A DNA stretch of 43,695 bases from Cloacibacillus sp. (GCF_020860125.1 NZ_JAJBUX010000115.1:1-43695), one strand, 5' to 3'. Numbered from the stretch's first letter, positions 8,281 to 16,768 are shown. Notes: generated from the letters alone by a model not told the origin. Program-made: numbers and translations.

Positions 8281-9567
8281 CTACAGCTTCATCCCCATCA
8301 GCGCCGGCAGGAAGGTTATCAGCCACGGCATGTAGGTGATCAGCAGCAGGCAGACAAAACCCGCGATGAGAAAGGGCCACACCTTGGCGACGAGGGATTT
8401 CATCGTGACGTCGGCGATATTGCAGGCGACAAAAAGGTTCGAGCCGACGGGCGGCGTCACCTGACCAAGGGCAAAGTTCGCCGTCGCGATGACGCCGAAG
8501 GCGATCGGAGAATAGTTCATCTCCTTAATGATCGGCAGCAGTATTGGCAGCAGCAGATAAAAACCGGAGGCCGAATCGACAAAGCAGCCCGCGATGACGA
8601 AGATGACCGTGATGATAAAGAGCATGACGTTCCGGTCGCTTGTCAGTGAGAGCAAAAGGTCCGTAAGCTCTTTTGTCACCCCTGAGGTGGTAAGTATCCA
8701 CGTAAAGGCTCCCGCGCAGCCCATGATGAACATGATTATCGCCGAGGAGACGAAGGAATCCACCATGACGGTCCACAGCTCTTTTACCCTTATCTCCCGG
8801 TAGACGCAGACTCCCACAAAGAGGCCGTAGACCACCGCCACGCCGGCGGCCTCGGTCGGCGTGAAGATGCCGCCGTAGATACCGCCAAGGATTATCACCG
8901 GCATCAAAAGCGCCCAGACGGCGCTCCGAAACGCCTGCCAGCGCGTATGGAGGCTGCATTTTTCCTGCAAGATGAGGTTTTTGTCCTTACGCAGGTAGAG
9001 CAGCGCCGCGGCGACGAAGAAGAGGCCGAAGAGCAGCCCCGGGACGATCCCCGCCATGAACATCGTACCAACGGAGACCTCGGCGAGCATCGCGTAGATG
9101 ATGAAGGGGATGCTCGGCGGGATTATCATGCCGATGCCGCCGGAGGAGGCGACCAGCGCCGTCGCGAAATTTTTGTCATATCCCTGCCTGGACATCGCGG
9201 GGATAAGAACGCCTCCGATGGCGGCGACGGTTGCCGGCCCCGAACCGGAAATGGCCGCGAAGAAACAGGCGACGATCACCGTGACGACCACCAGGCCGCC
9301 CCGGCGATGCCCCACGCAGGCATTTGCCAGATTGATCAGCCTCTTCGATATCCCAGCGTGATCCATGATCACTCCCGCGAGGATAAAAAAGGGGATCGCC
9401 AGCATCGTGTACTTGGCGATCGCCGCATAGAAAACCGTGGGAAAGACCGATATCTTATATCCCATCTGCACGATGCCGGCAAAGGCCGCCAGCCCCATAG
9501 AGGCGGCCACCGGCACTCTCAGGATAAGGAGGGAAAAGAATACGCCTATCAGTATCAAGCCCGTCAT
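8281..9567 (-). CDS. dctM: TRAP transporter large permease subunit (DctM)
   Basis: 428 residues, about 12 membrane segments, the normal DctM size. Typical motifs are visible: GSGPATVAAIGGVLIPAM, GGIGMIIPPSIPFIIYA and, near the C-terminus, FALGQVTPPVGSNLFV. DctM carries substrate across the inner membrane, driven by a sodium gradient, together with DctQ and the periplasmic receptor DctP. It begins 10 bases after dctQ and ends three bases before the M24 hydrolase, so all four genes are probably co-transcribed. Confidence 0.93.
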   Translation of the reverse strand: MTGLILIGVFFSLLILRVPVAASMGLAAFAGIVQMGYKISVFPTVFYAAIAKYTMLAIPFFILAGVIMDHAGISKRLINLANACVGHRRGGLVVVTVIVACFFAAISGSGPATVAAIGGVLIPAMSRQGYDKNFATALVASSGGIGMIIPPSIPFIIYAMLAEVSVGTMFMAGIVPGLLFGLFFVAAALLYLRKDKNLILQEKCSLHTRWQAFRSAVWALLMPVIILGGIYGGIFTPTEAAGVAVVYGLFVGVCVYREIRVKELWTVMVDSFVSSAIIMFIMGCAGAFTWILTTSGVTKELTDLLLSLTSDRNVMLFIITVIFVIAGCFVDSASGFYLLLPILLPIIKEMNYSPIAFGVIATANFALGQVTPPVGSNLFVACNIADVTMKSLVAKVWPFLIAGFVCLLLITYMPWLITFLPALMGMKL

Positions 9568-9577
9568 TTTGTCATCT

Positions 9578-10069
9578 CTACTTCTCTTCGCCCGCCATCA
9601 GCGACCGAATTTCTTCGCATCCCGACGCGGCCGCGCTCAGCAGCGCCGCCGCCGCGCCCAGCGGGACGGCCCATCCCATCACGGCGACCGGTATCTTCAT
9701 ACCCGGCAGTATCTGGTTGTATTTGAGCTGATTCATCACCATGCCGCAGCCGGTCTTCGCGATAAGAAACATCAGAAGCATAGAAGCGCACATCGAGATA
9801 ACGACGATTATTATCTGAAACTTTCCCGGTATATTGTCCGATAAGATCGTAAGAAGCGTGTGCGCCCGTCGCCTGTAGGCGTACGAGATTCCAAACATAC
9901 TCACCCATACGAAGAGCAGGACCACAAGCTCCTCCGTATATGAAAAGGGCGTGGTCGGCAAAAGGTAGCGGCAGACCACATTCGCGAAGTTCATAAAGAC
10001 CATCAGCAGGCCGCCGGCCACCATGATTATCTCTTCAAATTTACTTAACAAAAATACTATCTTTTTCAT
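9578..10069 (-). CDS. dctQ: TRAP transporter small permease subunit (DctQ)
   Basis: 163 residues with four predicted membrane helices, the standard DctQ plan. The family pattern FANVVCRYLL ... PFSYTEELVVLLFVWVSMFG is present in helices one and two. It forms the membrane complex with DctM. The start used is an ATG 78 bases after the dctP stop, behind a hairpin (10103-10135); the Shine-Dalgarno is weak (GGGGGCGATAAAAG). Confidence 0.9.
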   Translation of the reverse strand: MKKIVFLLSKFEEIIMVAGGLLMVFMNFANVVCRYLLPTTPFSYTEELVVLLFVWVSMFGISYAYRRRAHTLLTILSDNIPGKFQIIIVVISMCASMLLMFLIAKTGCGMVMNQLKYNQILPGMKIPVAVMGWAVPLGAAAALLSAAASGCEEIRSLMAGEEK

Positions 10070-10102
10070 ATGCTTTTATCGCCCCCATATTATATAAATA
10101 GA

Positions 10103-10135
10103 GGGCGGCGCTCCGCCGTAAGGCAGAGGCCGCCC
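10103..10135 (-). terminator. Intercistronic hairpin between dctP and dctQ
   Basis: GGGCGGC and GCCGCCC form a perfect 7-bp outer stem, with further inner pairing around a TTAC loop on the transcribed strand. No good U-run follows, so it more likely stabilises the dctP mRNA or attenuates the permease genes than terminates fully. This would raise the receptor-to-permease ratio, as is usual for binding-protein transporters. Confidence 0.55.
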
Positions 10136-10147
10136 CATTTGAACAAA

Positions 10148-11149
10148 CTAGAATTTATAGCCGAACTGCTTGAATATCTCTTCGCCAAATTCCTTCTTGT
10201 AGTCCTTGTATATCGGAGCTACCGCCTTTTTGAAAGCCTGAAGCCCTTCGGGGGAAAGTTCGCTTACCACCTTCACCTTATACTCGCCAAGGCGCTTGCG
10301 AAGCTGCAGGTCCTTTTCGCGCGTGACCTTGACCTGATACGCCATCGCCTCTGTGGCGGCCTCCTGGAAGATCTTCTTCTCCTCCGCGGAGAGCCGCTCC
10401 CAAAGCTCCGTGCTCACGGAGAAATAGATCGGGTCGTAGGAATAATTCCAAAGCGAGATAAATTTGACCACCTTGAGCGTATTCTGAGTAAACAGCAGGT
10501 CGATCGTATTTTCGCAGGCGTCTATCGTACCCTGCTGCAGCGAGGTATAAACCTCCGACTGGTTCATCGTTATGGGATCGGCTCCGATATATTTAAGCAG
10601 GTTGACGTGCACGTTGCTTCCCGGCACACGGATCTTGAGCCCCTTCATGTCGGCCGGCTTTTGGATGGGATTGCGGTTATTGACCACCTGACGGTAGCCG
10701 TTCTCGCCGATCGCGAGACAGACGACGCCCACTTCGTTGATGACCTTTTTCATGGCCTTTCCGCCCTCGCCCCGCATCGCCGCGTCGACATCCTTATAGG
10801 TTGGCAGCAGCCAGGGGAAACAGGGCAGGATGCTCTTCTTCGCTATCGCGGACCAGACGAGGGCGTCCTGCATATGGATATCGGTAACGCCGGTCTGCAG
10901 CAGCTCGATTCCCGCCACCTGATTTCCGCCGGAGAGCTCGTCGCTTGGGTAGATCTTAATATCATATTTTGCCGAGGTCTTTTCCTTTATTATGCTCGCA
11001 AATTTTTCTGCGCCCTGGTGCCAGGTGCTGCTCCTGGGCGTTGCGTGGCTTAATTTAAGCTCGATACTCTTCGCCGCCGCATACGACGGCGCACCCAGTA
11101 GCGACAGCGTCAGCGAGACGACCGCGATTTTGGCCAATAATTTTTTCAT
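10148..11149 (-). CDS. dctP: TRAP transporter periplasmic solute receptor (DctP)
   Basis: 333 residues with a clear Sec signal peptide (MKKLLAKIAVVSLTLSLLG, cleavage near SYA-AAKS). The mature protein follows the DctP family: LKLSHATPRSSTWHQGAEKF at the start and the ligand-carboxylate arginine in MKGLKIRVPGS (around residue 170). MNQSEVYTSLQQGTIDACEN is the adjacent conserved segment. The retained Arg suggests a ligand with a carboxylate. The start ATG has CGGAGGG upstream. First gene of the dctPQM-M24 operon and divergent from an XRE regulator. Confidence 0.93.
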   Translation of the reverse strand: MKKLLAKIAVVSLTLSLLGAPSYAAAKSIELKLSHATPRSSTWHQGAEKFASIIKEKTSAKYDIKIYPSDELSGGNQVAGIELLQTGVTDIHMQDALVWSAIAKKSILPCFPWLLPTYKDVDAAMRGEGGKAMKKVINEVGVVCLAIGENGYRQVVNNRNPIQKPADMKGLKIRVPGSNVHVNLLKYIGADPITMNQSEVYTSLQQGTIDACENTIDLLFTQNTLKVVKFISLWNYSYDPIYFSVSTELWERLSAEEKKIFQEAATEAMAYQVKVTREKDLQLRKRLGEYKVKVVSELSPEGLQAFKKAVAPIYKDYKKEFGEEIFKQFGYKF

Positions 11150-11187
11150 GATTTTCCCTCCGCAGAATGTGATATGAATATGCCAAT

Positions 11188-11215
11188 ATTATATCTGCTA
11201 TCGCGTATAAATCAA
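11188..11215 (-). promoter_or_regulatory. Promoter of the dctPQM-M24 operon
   Basis: On the minus strand TTGATT (11210-11215), 16-base spacer and a perfect TATAAT (11188-11193) precede dctP. Confidence 0.5.
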
Positions 11216-11222
11216 CGCTATA

Positions 11223-11235
11223 ACATATTATATGT
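11223..11235. promoter_or_regulatory. Palindrome, candidate operator of the XRE regulator
   Basis: ACATAT-T-ATATGT is a perfect 13-base palindrome directly upstream of the dctP -35 box and about 50 bases upstream of the XRE gene. The position suits control of both divergent promoters. The link to the XRE protein is inference. Confidence 0.35.
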
Positions 11236-11284
11236 ACGCTTATTTATATTGATTCTTTCGTTATGACTGTTTAATGTCTATTAC

Positions 11285-11701
11285 ATGGCTAAATCATTTG
11301 CAGTGTTATTGCGGGAATATAGGGGAGACAGGTCGCAGTCTAAGGTATCGGAGATTTTGGATATATCTCCCGCGTACTATAGCGAGCTTGAACGCGGCAA
11401 AAAGGAGCCGTCCTATCGGATATTGATCCAGATTGTGGAGCGTTCGGGACGGGGGCTGGCCTATTGGCTGGACGCGGAGGCTCTGCCGGCGCCCGAAGAT
11501 GCGGCGCGCCTCTCCTCCGGTACGGCATCCGATGAAAAGATGCGCCCTCTGACGACCCCGGAGATCACGACGATGCTGGGAAGGGTCTGGTACAGCATCG
11601 ACAGCGCCTCCGCGTTTTCCGGCGCCGACCGCGAGATAATCGCCGATATGCTGGATGCGTGCCGGCGGTCGCTTGACAGGCCCGGCAAAGAAAATATTTA
11701 A
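11285..11701 (+). CDS. XRE-family helix-turn-helix regulator
   Basis: 138 residues. Residues 3-62 are a Cro/C1-type DNA-binding domain: VLLREYRGDRSQSKVSEILDIS with the recognition helix SPAYYSELERGKKEPSYRIL. The C-terminal ~75 residues are not a recognised ligand domain; they contain a helical stretch PEITTMLGRVWYSIDSASAF and could be for dimerisation. No convincing Shine-Dalgarno precedes the ATG, so the exact start is less sure. It is divergent from the TRAP/M24 operon, its probable target. Confidence 0.75.
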   Translation: MAKSFAVLLREYRGDRSQSKVSEILDISPAYYSELERGKKEPSYRILIQIVERSGRGLAYWLDAEALPAPEDAARLSSGTASDEKMRPLTTPEITTMLGRVWYSIDSASAFSGADREIIADMLDACRRSLDRPGKENI

Positions 11702-11814
11702 TATACGCACAAAACGACCGGGAGGCCGCCCCAAGATATAGCACAGCCTCCCAGCCGATCATTTATGCAAATCTATTCCCGCTGCGGATAGAATTTTTCA
11801 GATATACATAAACC

Positions 11815-12459
11815 TCAATCTTTATCAATGACCGGCGTCATGATCCTTTTTGCCGGCGTGCCGACATAGGTGCCGCCCGGCCCGAGCTTTTTTACAACGG
11901 AGCTGCCCATGCCGATCGTCACGTCGTCAAGTATCGTCGTGTAGGGGCGCACCATGGAACCCAGCCCCAGGAATACGCCGTTGCCCAGCGTGACGCTGTC
12001 CGCGATCGCGCTCTTCGGCGCCATGTGGCAGAAGTCGCCGATCCTGCTGTCATGGCCGATGAAGCAGCCGGAATTGATAATGCTCTGCTTGCCGATCACC
12101 GCGTCGGATTCGATAATACAGCCGGCGAAGACGACCGTCCCCTCTCCCAGACGTACCGAGCTGTGGACAATCCCCATCGGATGAACGAATACCGGCCAGC
12201 AGGCCTCCCTGAACCGCTCGCGTATCTTACGGCGAACCACATTCGAGCCGATCGCGATGACGGCCATCGTCTCCGGCGTGTCGGGCATCTCCGACACCGG
12301 CCCTATGATGGGAAGACACCAGAGCGTCCTTCCCCACAGCTCCGGGTTATCGTCGTAGATACCCGCACACTCCACGCCGCAGGCTTCGAGCGTCGAGAGC
12401 ACTACTTTTGCGTGGTCTCCGGCACCGATAAGAAAAACCTTATCTCTCTTCTCCATCAT
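11815..12459 (-). CDS. NeuD/PglD-like sugar O- or N-acetyltransferase (left-handed beta helix)
   Basis: 214 residues from ATG 12459 (another ATG follows immediately; a GGAAAGGG sequence lies just upstream). The N-terminal Rossmann-like domain (VFLIGAGDHAKVVLSTLEACG) is the PglD/NeuD nucleotide-sugar-binding module with the conserved GAGxHAKV. The C-terminal half is a hexapeptide-repeat helix (GEGTVVFAGCIIESDAVIG). His in CFIGHDSRIGDFCHM matches the catalytic base region. Such enzymes acetylate sialic acids, bacillosamine precursors or other surface sugars. No other glycan genes are near, so the substrate is unknown. Confidence 0.75.
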   Translation of the reverse strand: MMEKRDKVFLIGAGDHAKVVLSTLEACGVECAGIYDDNPELWGRTLWCLPIIGPVSEMPDTPETMAVIAIGSNVVRRKIRERFREACWPVFVHPMGIVHSSVRLGEGTVVFAGCIIESDAVIGKQSIINSGCFIGHDSRIGDFCHMAPKSAIADSVTLGNGVFLGLGSMVRPYTTILDDVTIGMGSSVVKKLGPGGTYVGTPAKRIMTPVIDKD

Positions 12460-12502
12460 TACCACCCTTTCCTTTACTTATTTATATATCTACGATATAT
12501 TT

Positions 12503-12530
12503 ATTGTATCCTAATTCTTTATAAAGTAAA
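12503..12530 (-). promoter_or_regulatory. Promoter of the NeuD-like gene
   Basis: Minus strand TTTACT (12525-12530), 16-base spacer, TACAAT (12503-12508), upstream of the acetyltransferase start. Confidence 0.4.
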
Positions 12531-12558
12531 ATAAAAACCACGGAATCCAGTCATATCA

Positions 12559-12567
12559 TGATATAAT
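12559..12567 (+). promoter_or_regulatory. Extended -10 promoter of the aas-like gene
   Basis: TGATATAAT, an extended -10 element. Transcription would start near 12574, about 40 bases upstream of the ribosome binding site used for TTG 12628. Confidence 0.45.
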
Positions 12568-12627
12568 TTGTATATCATACCAGACTTGCGCTTCCACTAT
12601 TTTTACGGAGCCATCGGAGGGGTATCT

Positions 12628-14769
12628 TTGCGTCGACTCATTGTAAAACTCATACTGCGCCTTTTCTTCCGAGTAAAGGTAAAGGGCTGGGAAAACTGGG
12701 AAAATGCCGGCGAAGGCGTCCTTATCGCGCCAAATTACGTTTCGTTCATCGATCCGCTGATTCTTGCCGCTTTCCTGCCGGAGAAGGTCCCGTTCGCCAT
12801 TGAGCGGCGTCTGACGAAAAAACGCTTCGCCGGACTCTTTCTGCCGATAGCCGACACCCATATACTGGACGCGGACGCTCCGCTCTCGCTCAAATATTTC
12901 CTTAACCTGCTGAAAAACGGCGGACGCTGCGTCATCTTCCCCGAACTGCAGCCCACCACCATCGGCAACCCTATGAAGGTTTCGCAGGGAGTCGCGATGA
13001 TCGCCGACCACACCAAGGCAAAGATCCTGCCGATACATATCAAGGGCACGGAGCGCACGCCCTTCTCACGCATCCAGCACAAATGCGGGGTGCGATTCTT
13101 CTCCGAGGTGACGATAACCGTATTCCCCGTTCAGAATCTCAATATCCCCGAGGGACTGACGGGGTCCAAGCGCAACGCAGCCGCCGGACGAGCGCTGGAG
13201 TGCATCATGGACGAGGCCTCCCTCGCGGCGCGCCGGAAACGGAAACCCTTCTGGGACATCCTGCTTGACGCGCGCCGGGAATTCGGCGGCAACGTGCGGA
13301 TCTTCAGCGACGCCGGAGCCAAACCCGTCACCTATAACGGCTTCATTACGCGCATCCTCCTGATAGAGGAGGCGCTGCGCCGGCAGAACCTTGAGGGAGA
13401 CAATATCGGCGTGCTGCTGCCGACCTCGCTCGGCGGCGTAATTTCGATGTACGCGCTGCAAAAAATCGACAAGGTGCCGGCGATGCTTAACTTCTCGCTC
13501 GGCCCCCGCTCTCTTGTCAACTGCTGCCGTACCGCCCGCATCAGGACGGTCGTTTCGTCGCGCAGGTTTATCGAACTCGGCAAATTGGAGGCGCTCTCAC
13601 AGGCGATAGAGGAGGCCGGTATCCGCATATTCTGGCTTGAAGACGCGGCACCGCTGATCACGGCCGGCAAAAAACTCTCCGCCGCGCTGCGCACCTTCTT
13701 CCTGCGCTCAAACCCCGTAAGCCCCGAGGCGGAAGAAAAACCGGCGGTGATCCTCTTCACCTCCGGCTCGGAGGGAGCGCCCAAGGGCGTGGTCCTCAGT
13801 TATAAAAACCTCAACACAAACCACGCGCAGATGTTCACGCGCGTTGACTTCTACCGCTCGGACCGCGTCCTCAACGCGATGCCGATCTTCCACTCCTTCG
13901 GGCTCTGCGGCGTATTCATGCCCGTATCGCTGGGTTTCTTTGTCTATCTCTATCCGTCGCCGCTGCACTATAAGACGATCGCCGCCATCTGTTACGACGA
14001 ACGTATAACGCTGCTTTTCGCCACGGACACCTTCCTCGCCGGCTACGCGAAGGCCGCGAGCGATAACTATGACTTCGCGACGATGCGTCTTCTCGTGCAG
14101 GGCGGGGAAAAGCTCAGAACTTCGACCCAGCAGACCTGGTTCGAGCGCTTCAACGTCCGGATCACCGAGGGCTACGGCGTCACCGAGGCCTCGCCGGTCG
14201 TCGCGAACAACTACTACGCGCACCATAAGACCGGCACCGTCGGGACGATCGTCGCGGGGTTACAGTACCGCCTCGAACCGGTCGACGGAGTACATGACGG
14301 AGGCCGCCTCTGGCTGAAGGGCGACAATATAATGCTCGGTTATTTGAGAATCTCAAACCCCGGCGTCCTGGAGCCGCCCAAGGATGGCTGGTATGACACC
14401 GGCGACATCGTTCACATCGACGACGAGGGGTACGTGACTATTCTCGGGCGCGCGAAGCGCTTCGCTAAGATCGGCGGAGAGATGATATCGCTCGCCGCCG
14501 TCGAAGAGGCGATCTATGAGATATGGCCCGAGGAACAACACGCCGTCACGATGATGCACGGCGCGAACCGCGAGACCCTGACGGCGGTGACTACAAGAGC
14601 CGACATGAAACGCGACGACCTGCGCCAGAAACTTTCCGACCTCGGCATGGCGGAAATCGCGATCCCCAAGAAGCTCATCCACATGGAGACGATCCCCCTG
14701 CTCGGCAACGGCAAGACAAGCTATGTCGAACTTGACGAAATGCTCAAGAACATGAGCTCCGAGGAGTAG
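12628..14769 (+). CDS. aas: Aas-like fusion: degenerate PlsC acyltransferase domain + acyl-ACP/AMP synthetase
   Basis: 713 residues from TTG 12628, chosen because CGGAGGGG lies five bases upstream; the frame upstream overlaps the promoter. Residues 1-210 align by eye with the 2-acylglycerophosphoethanolamine acyltransferase half of E. coli Aas. However, the catalytic His of the NHxSxxD motif is Tyr (APNYVSFIDP, Y37) and the FPEGR motif is FPELQ (residues 104-108). Residues ~230-713 are an AMP-binding synthetase with the P-loop ILFTSGSEGAPKGVVLS, ITEGYGVTEASPVV and YDTGDIVHIDDEGY. The family re-acylates lysophospholipids and loads fatty acids onto ACP. Here only the synthetase half looks competent. 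A cupin gene follows after one base. Confidence 0.85.
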   Translation: MRRLIVKLILRLFFRVKVKGWENWENAGEGVLIAPNYVSFIDPLILAAFLPEKVPFAIERRLTKKRFAGLFLPIADTHILDADAPLSLKYFLNLLKNGGRCVIFPELQPTTIGNPMKVSQGVAMIADHTKAKILPIHIKGTERTPFSRIQHKCGVRFFSEVTITVFPVQNLNIPEGLTGSKRNAAAGRALECIMDEASLAARRKRKPFWDILLDARREFGGNVRIFSDAGAKPVTYNGFITRILLIEEALRRQNLEGDNIGVLLPTSLGGVISMYALQKIDKVPAMLNFSLGPRSLVNCCRTARIRTVVSSRRFIELGKLEALSQAIEEAGIRIFWLEDAAPLITAGKKLSAALRTFFLRSNPVSPEAEEKPAVILFTSGSEGAPKGVVLSYKNLNTNHAQMFTRVDFYRSDRVLNAMPIFHSFGLCGVFMPVSLGFFVYLYPSPLHYKTIAAICYDERITLLFATDTFLAGYAKAASDNYDFATMRLLVQGGEKLRTSTQQTWFERFNVRITEGYGVTEASPVVANNYYAHHKTGTVGTIVAGLQYRLEPVDGVHDGGRLWLKGDNIMLGYLRISNPGVLEPPKDGWYDTGDIVHIDDEGYVTILGRAKRFAKIGGEMISLAAVEEAIYEIWPEEQHAVTMMHGANRETLTAVTTRADMKRDDLRQKLSDLGMAEIAIPKKLIHMETIPLLGNGKTSYVELDEMLKNMSSEE

Positions 14770-14770
14770 C

Positions 14771-15112
14771 GTGGCTCTGATAAAGCAGGATGAAAAACCT
14801 GAAATAACTGCGAATTTGCGTGGAGGAATCGGCGAGGCAAGGATATTCGCCTCGCCGATTCCTCCCTCTTGTGGCCCGCTGACGTTTGCCTCCCGTATCG
14901 AGCTAGCGCCCGGAGCCAGCATCGGACTGCACCGCCATGATGATGACGAAGAGGTCTACGCCGTCATCTCTGGAGAGGGTGTTTACATTTATGACGGTGA
15001 CGAATGTCCCGCCCGTGCAGGGGATATTTTTACAACAAAAAAGGGAATGTCCCACGCACTGAAAAACTGCGGCGGCGTGCCGCTCATATTTTTCGCGGTG
15101 GTAGCAAAATAA
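14771..15112 (+). CDS. Small single-domain cupin
   Basis: 113 residues starting at GTG, one base after the aas-like stop and likely translated by coupling. It has a classic RmlC-type cupin core: motif 1 is GLHRHDDDEEVYAVISGEG (His-x-His, Glu and spacing conserved) and motif 2 is KKGMSHAL with the metal-binding His. It probably binds a divalent metal; the reaction is unknown. Codons 18-32 contain a perfect 17-bp inverted repeat (14822-14865), an unusual structure inside a gene. Confidence 0.8.
   Translation: MALIKQDEKPEITANLRGGIGEARIFASPIPPSCGPLTFASRIELAPGASIGLHRHDDDEEVYAVISGEGVYIYDGDECPARAGDIFTTKKGMSHALKNCGGVPLIFFAVVAK
14822..14865. repeat. Perfect 17-bp inverted repeat with 10-base loop inside the cupin gene
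   Basis: GGAGGAATCGGCGAGGC (14822-14838) and GCCTCGCCGATTCCTCC (14849-14865) are exact reverse complements separated by AAGGATATTC. It lies within coding sequence (GGIGEARIFASPIPP), 50 bases after the start codon. No U-run follows directly. I did not see another copy in the window. Confidence 0.9.
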
Positions 15113-15228
15113 TCATATAGTTTTGCCATTCTTTAATTAATATATTTTTATTCCTTATTTTTTCAAGCATATCCGATCTTTTACCGATGGAATTTCTTGC
15201 AATTGAACAAAATTTATTTAATTGGTTA

Positions 15229-15256
15229 TTGACACTTTTTCTTATAGTACTATCAT
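15229..15256 (+). promoter_or_regulatory. Promoter of the second TRAP operon
   Basis: TTGACA (15229-15234), 16-base spacer, TATCAT (15251-15256). The 185-base gap after the cupin is otherwise AT-rich and empty. Confidence 0.5.
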
Positions 15257-15297
15257 TGCATAGATAAATTATTTTTGTACTGGAGGAACTTTTAAAA

Positions 15298-16278
15298 ATG
15301 GTAAAGAAATTGGCTCTGGTATTATCTATCGCTCTAATAGCAACGGCTCTGTTTACCTCATCAGGATTTGCTTCTACTACGATCAAGATCGGGCATGTCC
15401 TTAATACCGATCACTCCTGGCATAGGAACCTTACCGGGTTTGCAAACGACGTGAAGAAGGAGACTGATGGACGTGTCGTTATCCAGCTCTACCCAAGCGG
15501 ACAGCTCGGCAATGAGAAGGACATGGTGGAGGGACTCACCTTCGGCACGGTAGACGGCGAACTTATCGGCGGCGGATCTTTCCAGTCGATCGACCCGAAG
15601 TTTGGTATCGAGGCTCTTCCATACGCCTGGCCAACACACGAGGCCGCCTATAAGGCATTCGACGGCAAGCTCGGTAAATACCTATTCGATCTCCTCGGCC
15701 AGAAAGGTATCGTTGGCCTCGCTTGGTGGGAAAATGGGTTTCGACACATAACGAACAACAAAAAACCCATCGTGAAACCTGAAGACCTCAAGGGACTCAA
15801 GATCCGCGTCACCCCAGACAAGATGCGCCTCGACACCTTCAAGCTCCTTGGCGCCGCTCCGATGGCAATAAATTTTGGAGAGCTCTATTCAGCGTTGCAG
15901 CAGGGGGTTGTAGACGGACAGGAGAACCCCTACGCGATAATCTACTCCAACGCTTTCAACGAAGTACAGAAATATCTTTCAAAATCGGGGCATATCTGGG
16001 GTTCGGCGGTGCTGTGCATAAACAGCGATGTCTGGAACAAGCTATCCGCGAAGGATAAGGAGACCGTTAAAAAGCTCGCGCAGAAATGGTGTGTCGCGCA
16101 GCGCAAAGAGACTATAAAGGAAGAGAACGAGTTCCTCGGCAAGCTCAAGGCAAAGGGCATGGAGATCAACGATGTCGATAAAACAGCTTTCCAGAAGGCG
16201 GTACAACCGGTATGGAAAAGCTACGAGAGCACCTTCGGCAAAGATTTGATGGATATCGTGCGCGAATACGGAAAATAG
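15298..16278 (+). CDS. dctP: TRAP transporter periplasmic solute receptor (DctP), second system
   Basis: 326 residues with a Sec signal peptide (MVKKLALVLSIALIATALF, cleavage near GFA-STT). The DctP fold is clear: IKIGHVLNTDHSWHRNL, YPSGQLGNEKDMVEGL and GLAWWENGFRHITNNKKPI. The carboxylate-binding Arg is in LKGLKIRVTPDKMRLDTF, followed by NFGELYSALQQGVVDGQENP. The GQLG and WENGFR features are those of the DctP/SiaP-type branch, so a C4-dicarboxylate or other sugar or organic acid is likely. The ATG has GGAGGA 10 bases upstream. It is 36% or so different in style from the receptor at 10148 by eye and is not a recent duplicate. Confidence 0.94.
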   Translation: MVKKLALVLSIALIATALFTSSGFASTTIKIGHVLNTDHSWHRNLTGFANDVKKETDGRVVIQLYPSGQLGNEKDMVEGLTFGTVDGELIGGGSFQSIDPKFGIEALPYAWPTHEAAYKAFDGKLGKYLFDLLGQKGIVGLAWWENGFRHITNNKKPIVKPEDLKGLKIRVTPDKMRLDTFKLLGAAPMAINFGELYSALQQGVVDGQENPYAIIYSNAFNEVQKYLSKSGHIWGSAVLCINSDVWNKLSAKDKETVKKLAQKWCVAQRKETIKEENEFLGKLKAKGMEINDVDKTAFQKAVQPVWKSYESTFGKDLMDIVREYGK

Positions 16279-16282
16279 ACCT

Positions 16283-16765
16283 ATGTCTCAAAAGAATAAT
16301 GATTTTCTCAAGAGGGCTTATCGCCCTCTTGAGCTTTTACTCATATTGTCGGTGATCGTCGTCTTCACCGTGGTGCTCGTTGAGGTTGTCTCGCGCTATA
16401 TATTCCACCAGTCGATCGCTTGGGGCGCGGAGGTCTGCCAAACGCTGCTGGTGTGGATGACATTCATCGGCGCGGCAGTGGCGTTGGTGGGCGGTGAGCA
16501 CATGGAGATCAACGTAGCTATGGATAGGACAAGGTCGCCTATGATAAAAAAAATCCTCCTGCTTCTAGGCAATCTTGCCATACTGCTCTTTCTCGCCTGC
16601 GGCATAGCCGGCGGCGTACGCCTCGTACAGAGGACCTGGAGCATGACGACAACAACCTTGCAGATTCCCGCCGGGATACTCTATATGGCTTTTCCTATCG
16701 GCTGCTTGCTGATGATGATCGTTATCCTGCGCAATATAGTCCAGCTCTTCGGCAGGGAGGGGTAA
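16283..16765 (+). CDS. dctQ: TRAP transporter small permease subunit (DctQ), second system
   Basis: 160 residues, four predicted helices. Family signatures are VEVVSRYIFHQSIAWGAEV in helix one/two and LLVWMTFIGAAVAL. The C-terminal ILYMAFPIGCLLMMIVIL helix is also typical. It starts four bases after dctP and ends three bases before dctM. Confidence 0.93.
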   Translation: MSQKNNDFLKRAYRPLELLLILSVIVVFTVVLVEVVSRYIFHQSIAWGAEVCQTLLVWMTFIGAAVALVGGEHMEINVAMDRTRSPMIKKILLLLGNLAILLFLACGIAGGVRLVQRTWSMTTTTLQIPAGILYMAFPIGCLLMMIVILRNIVQLFGREG

Positions 16766-16768
16766 AAG

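Noticed and set aside
11720..11752. GGGAGGC/GCCTCCC inverted repeat as a terminator after the XRE gene
   Set aside because: Long 19-base loop and no T-run; too weak to call.
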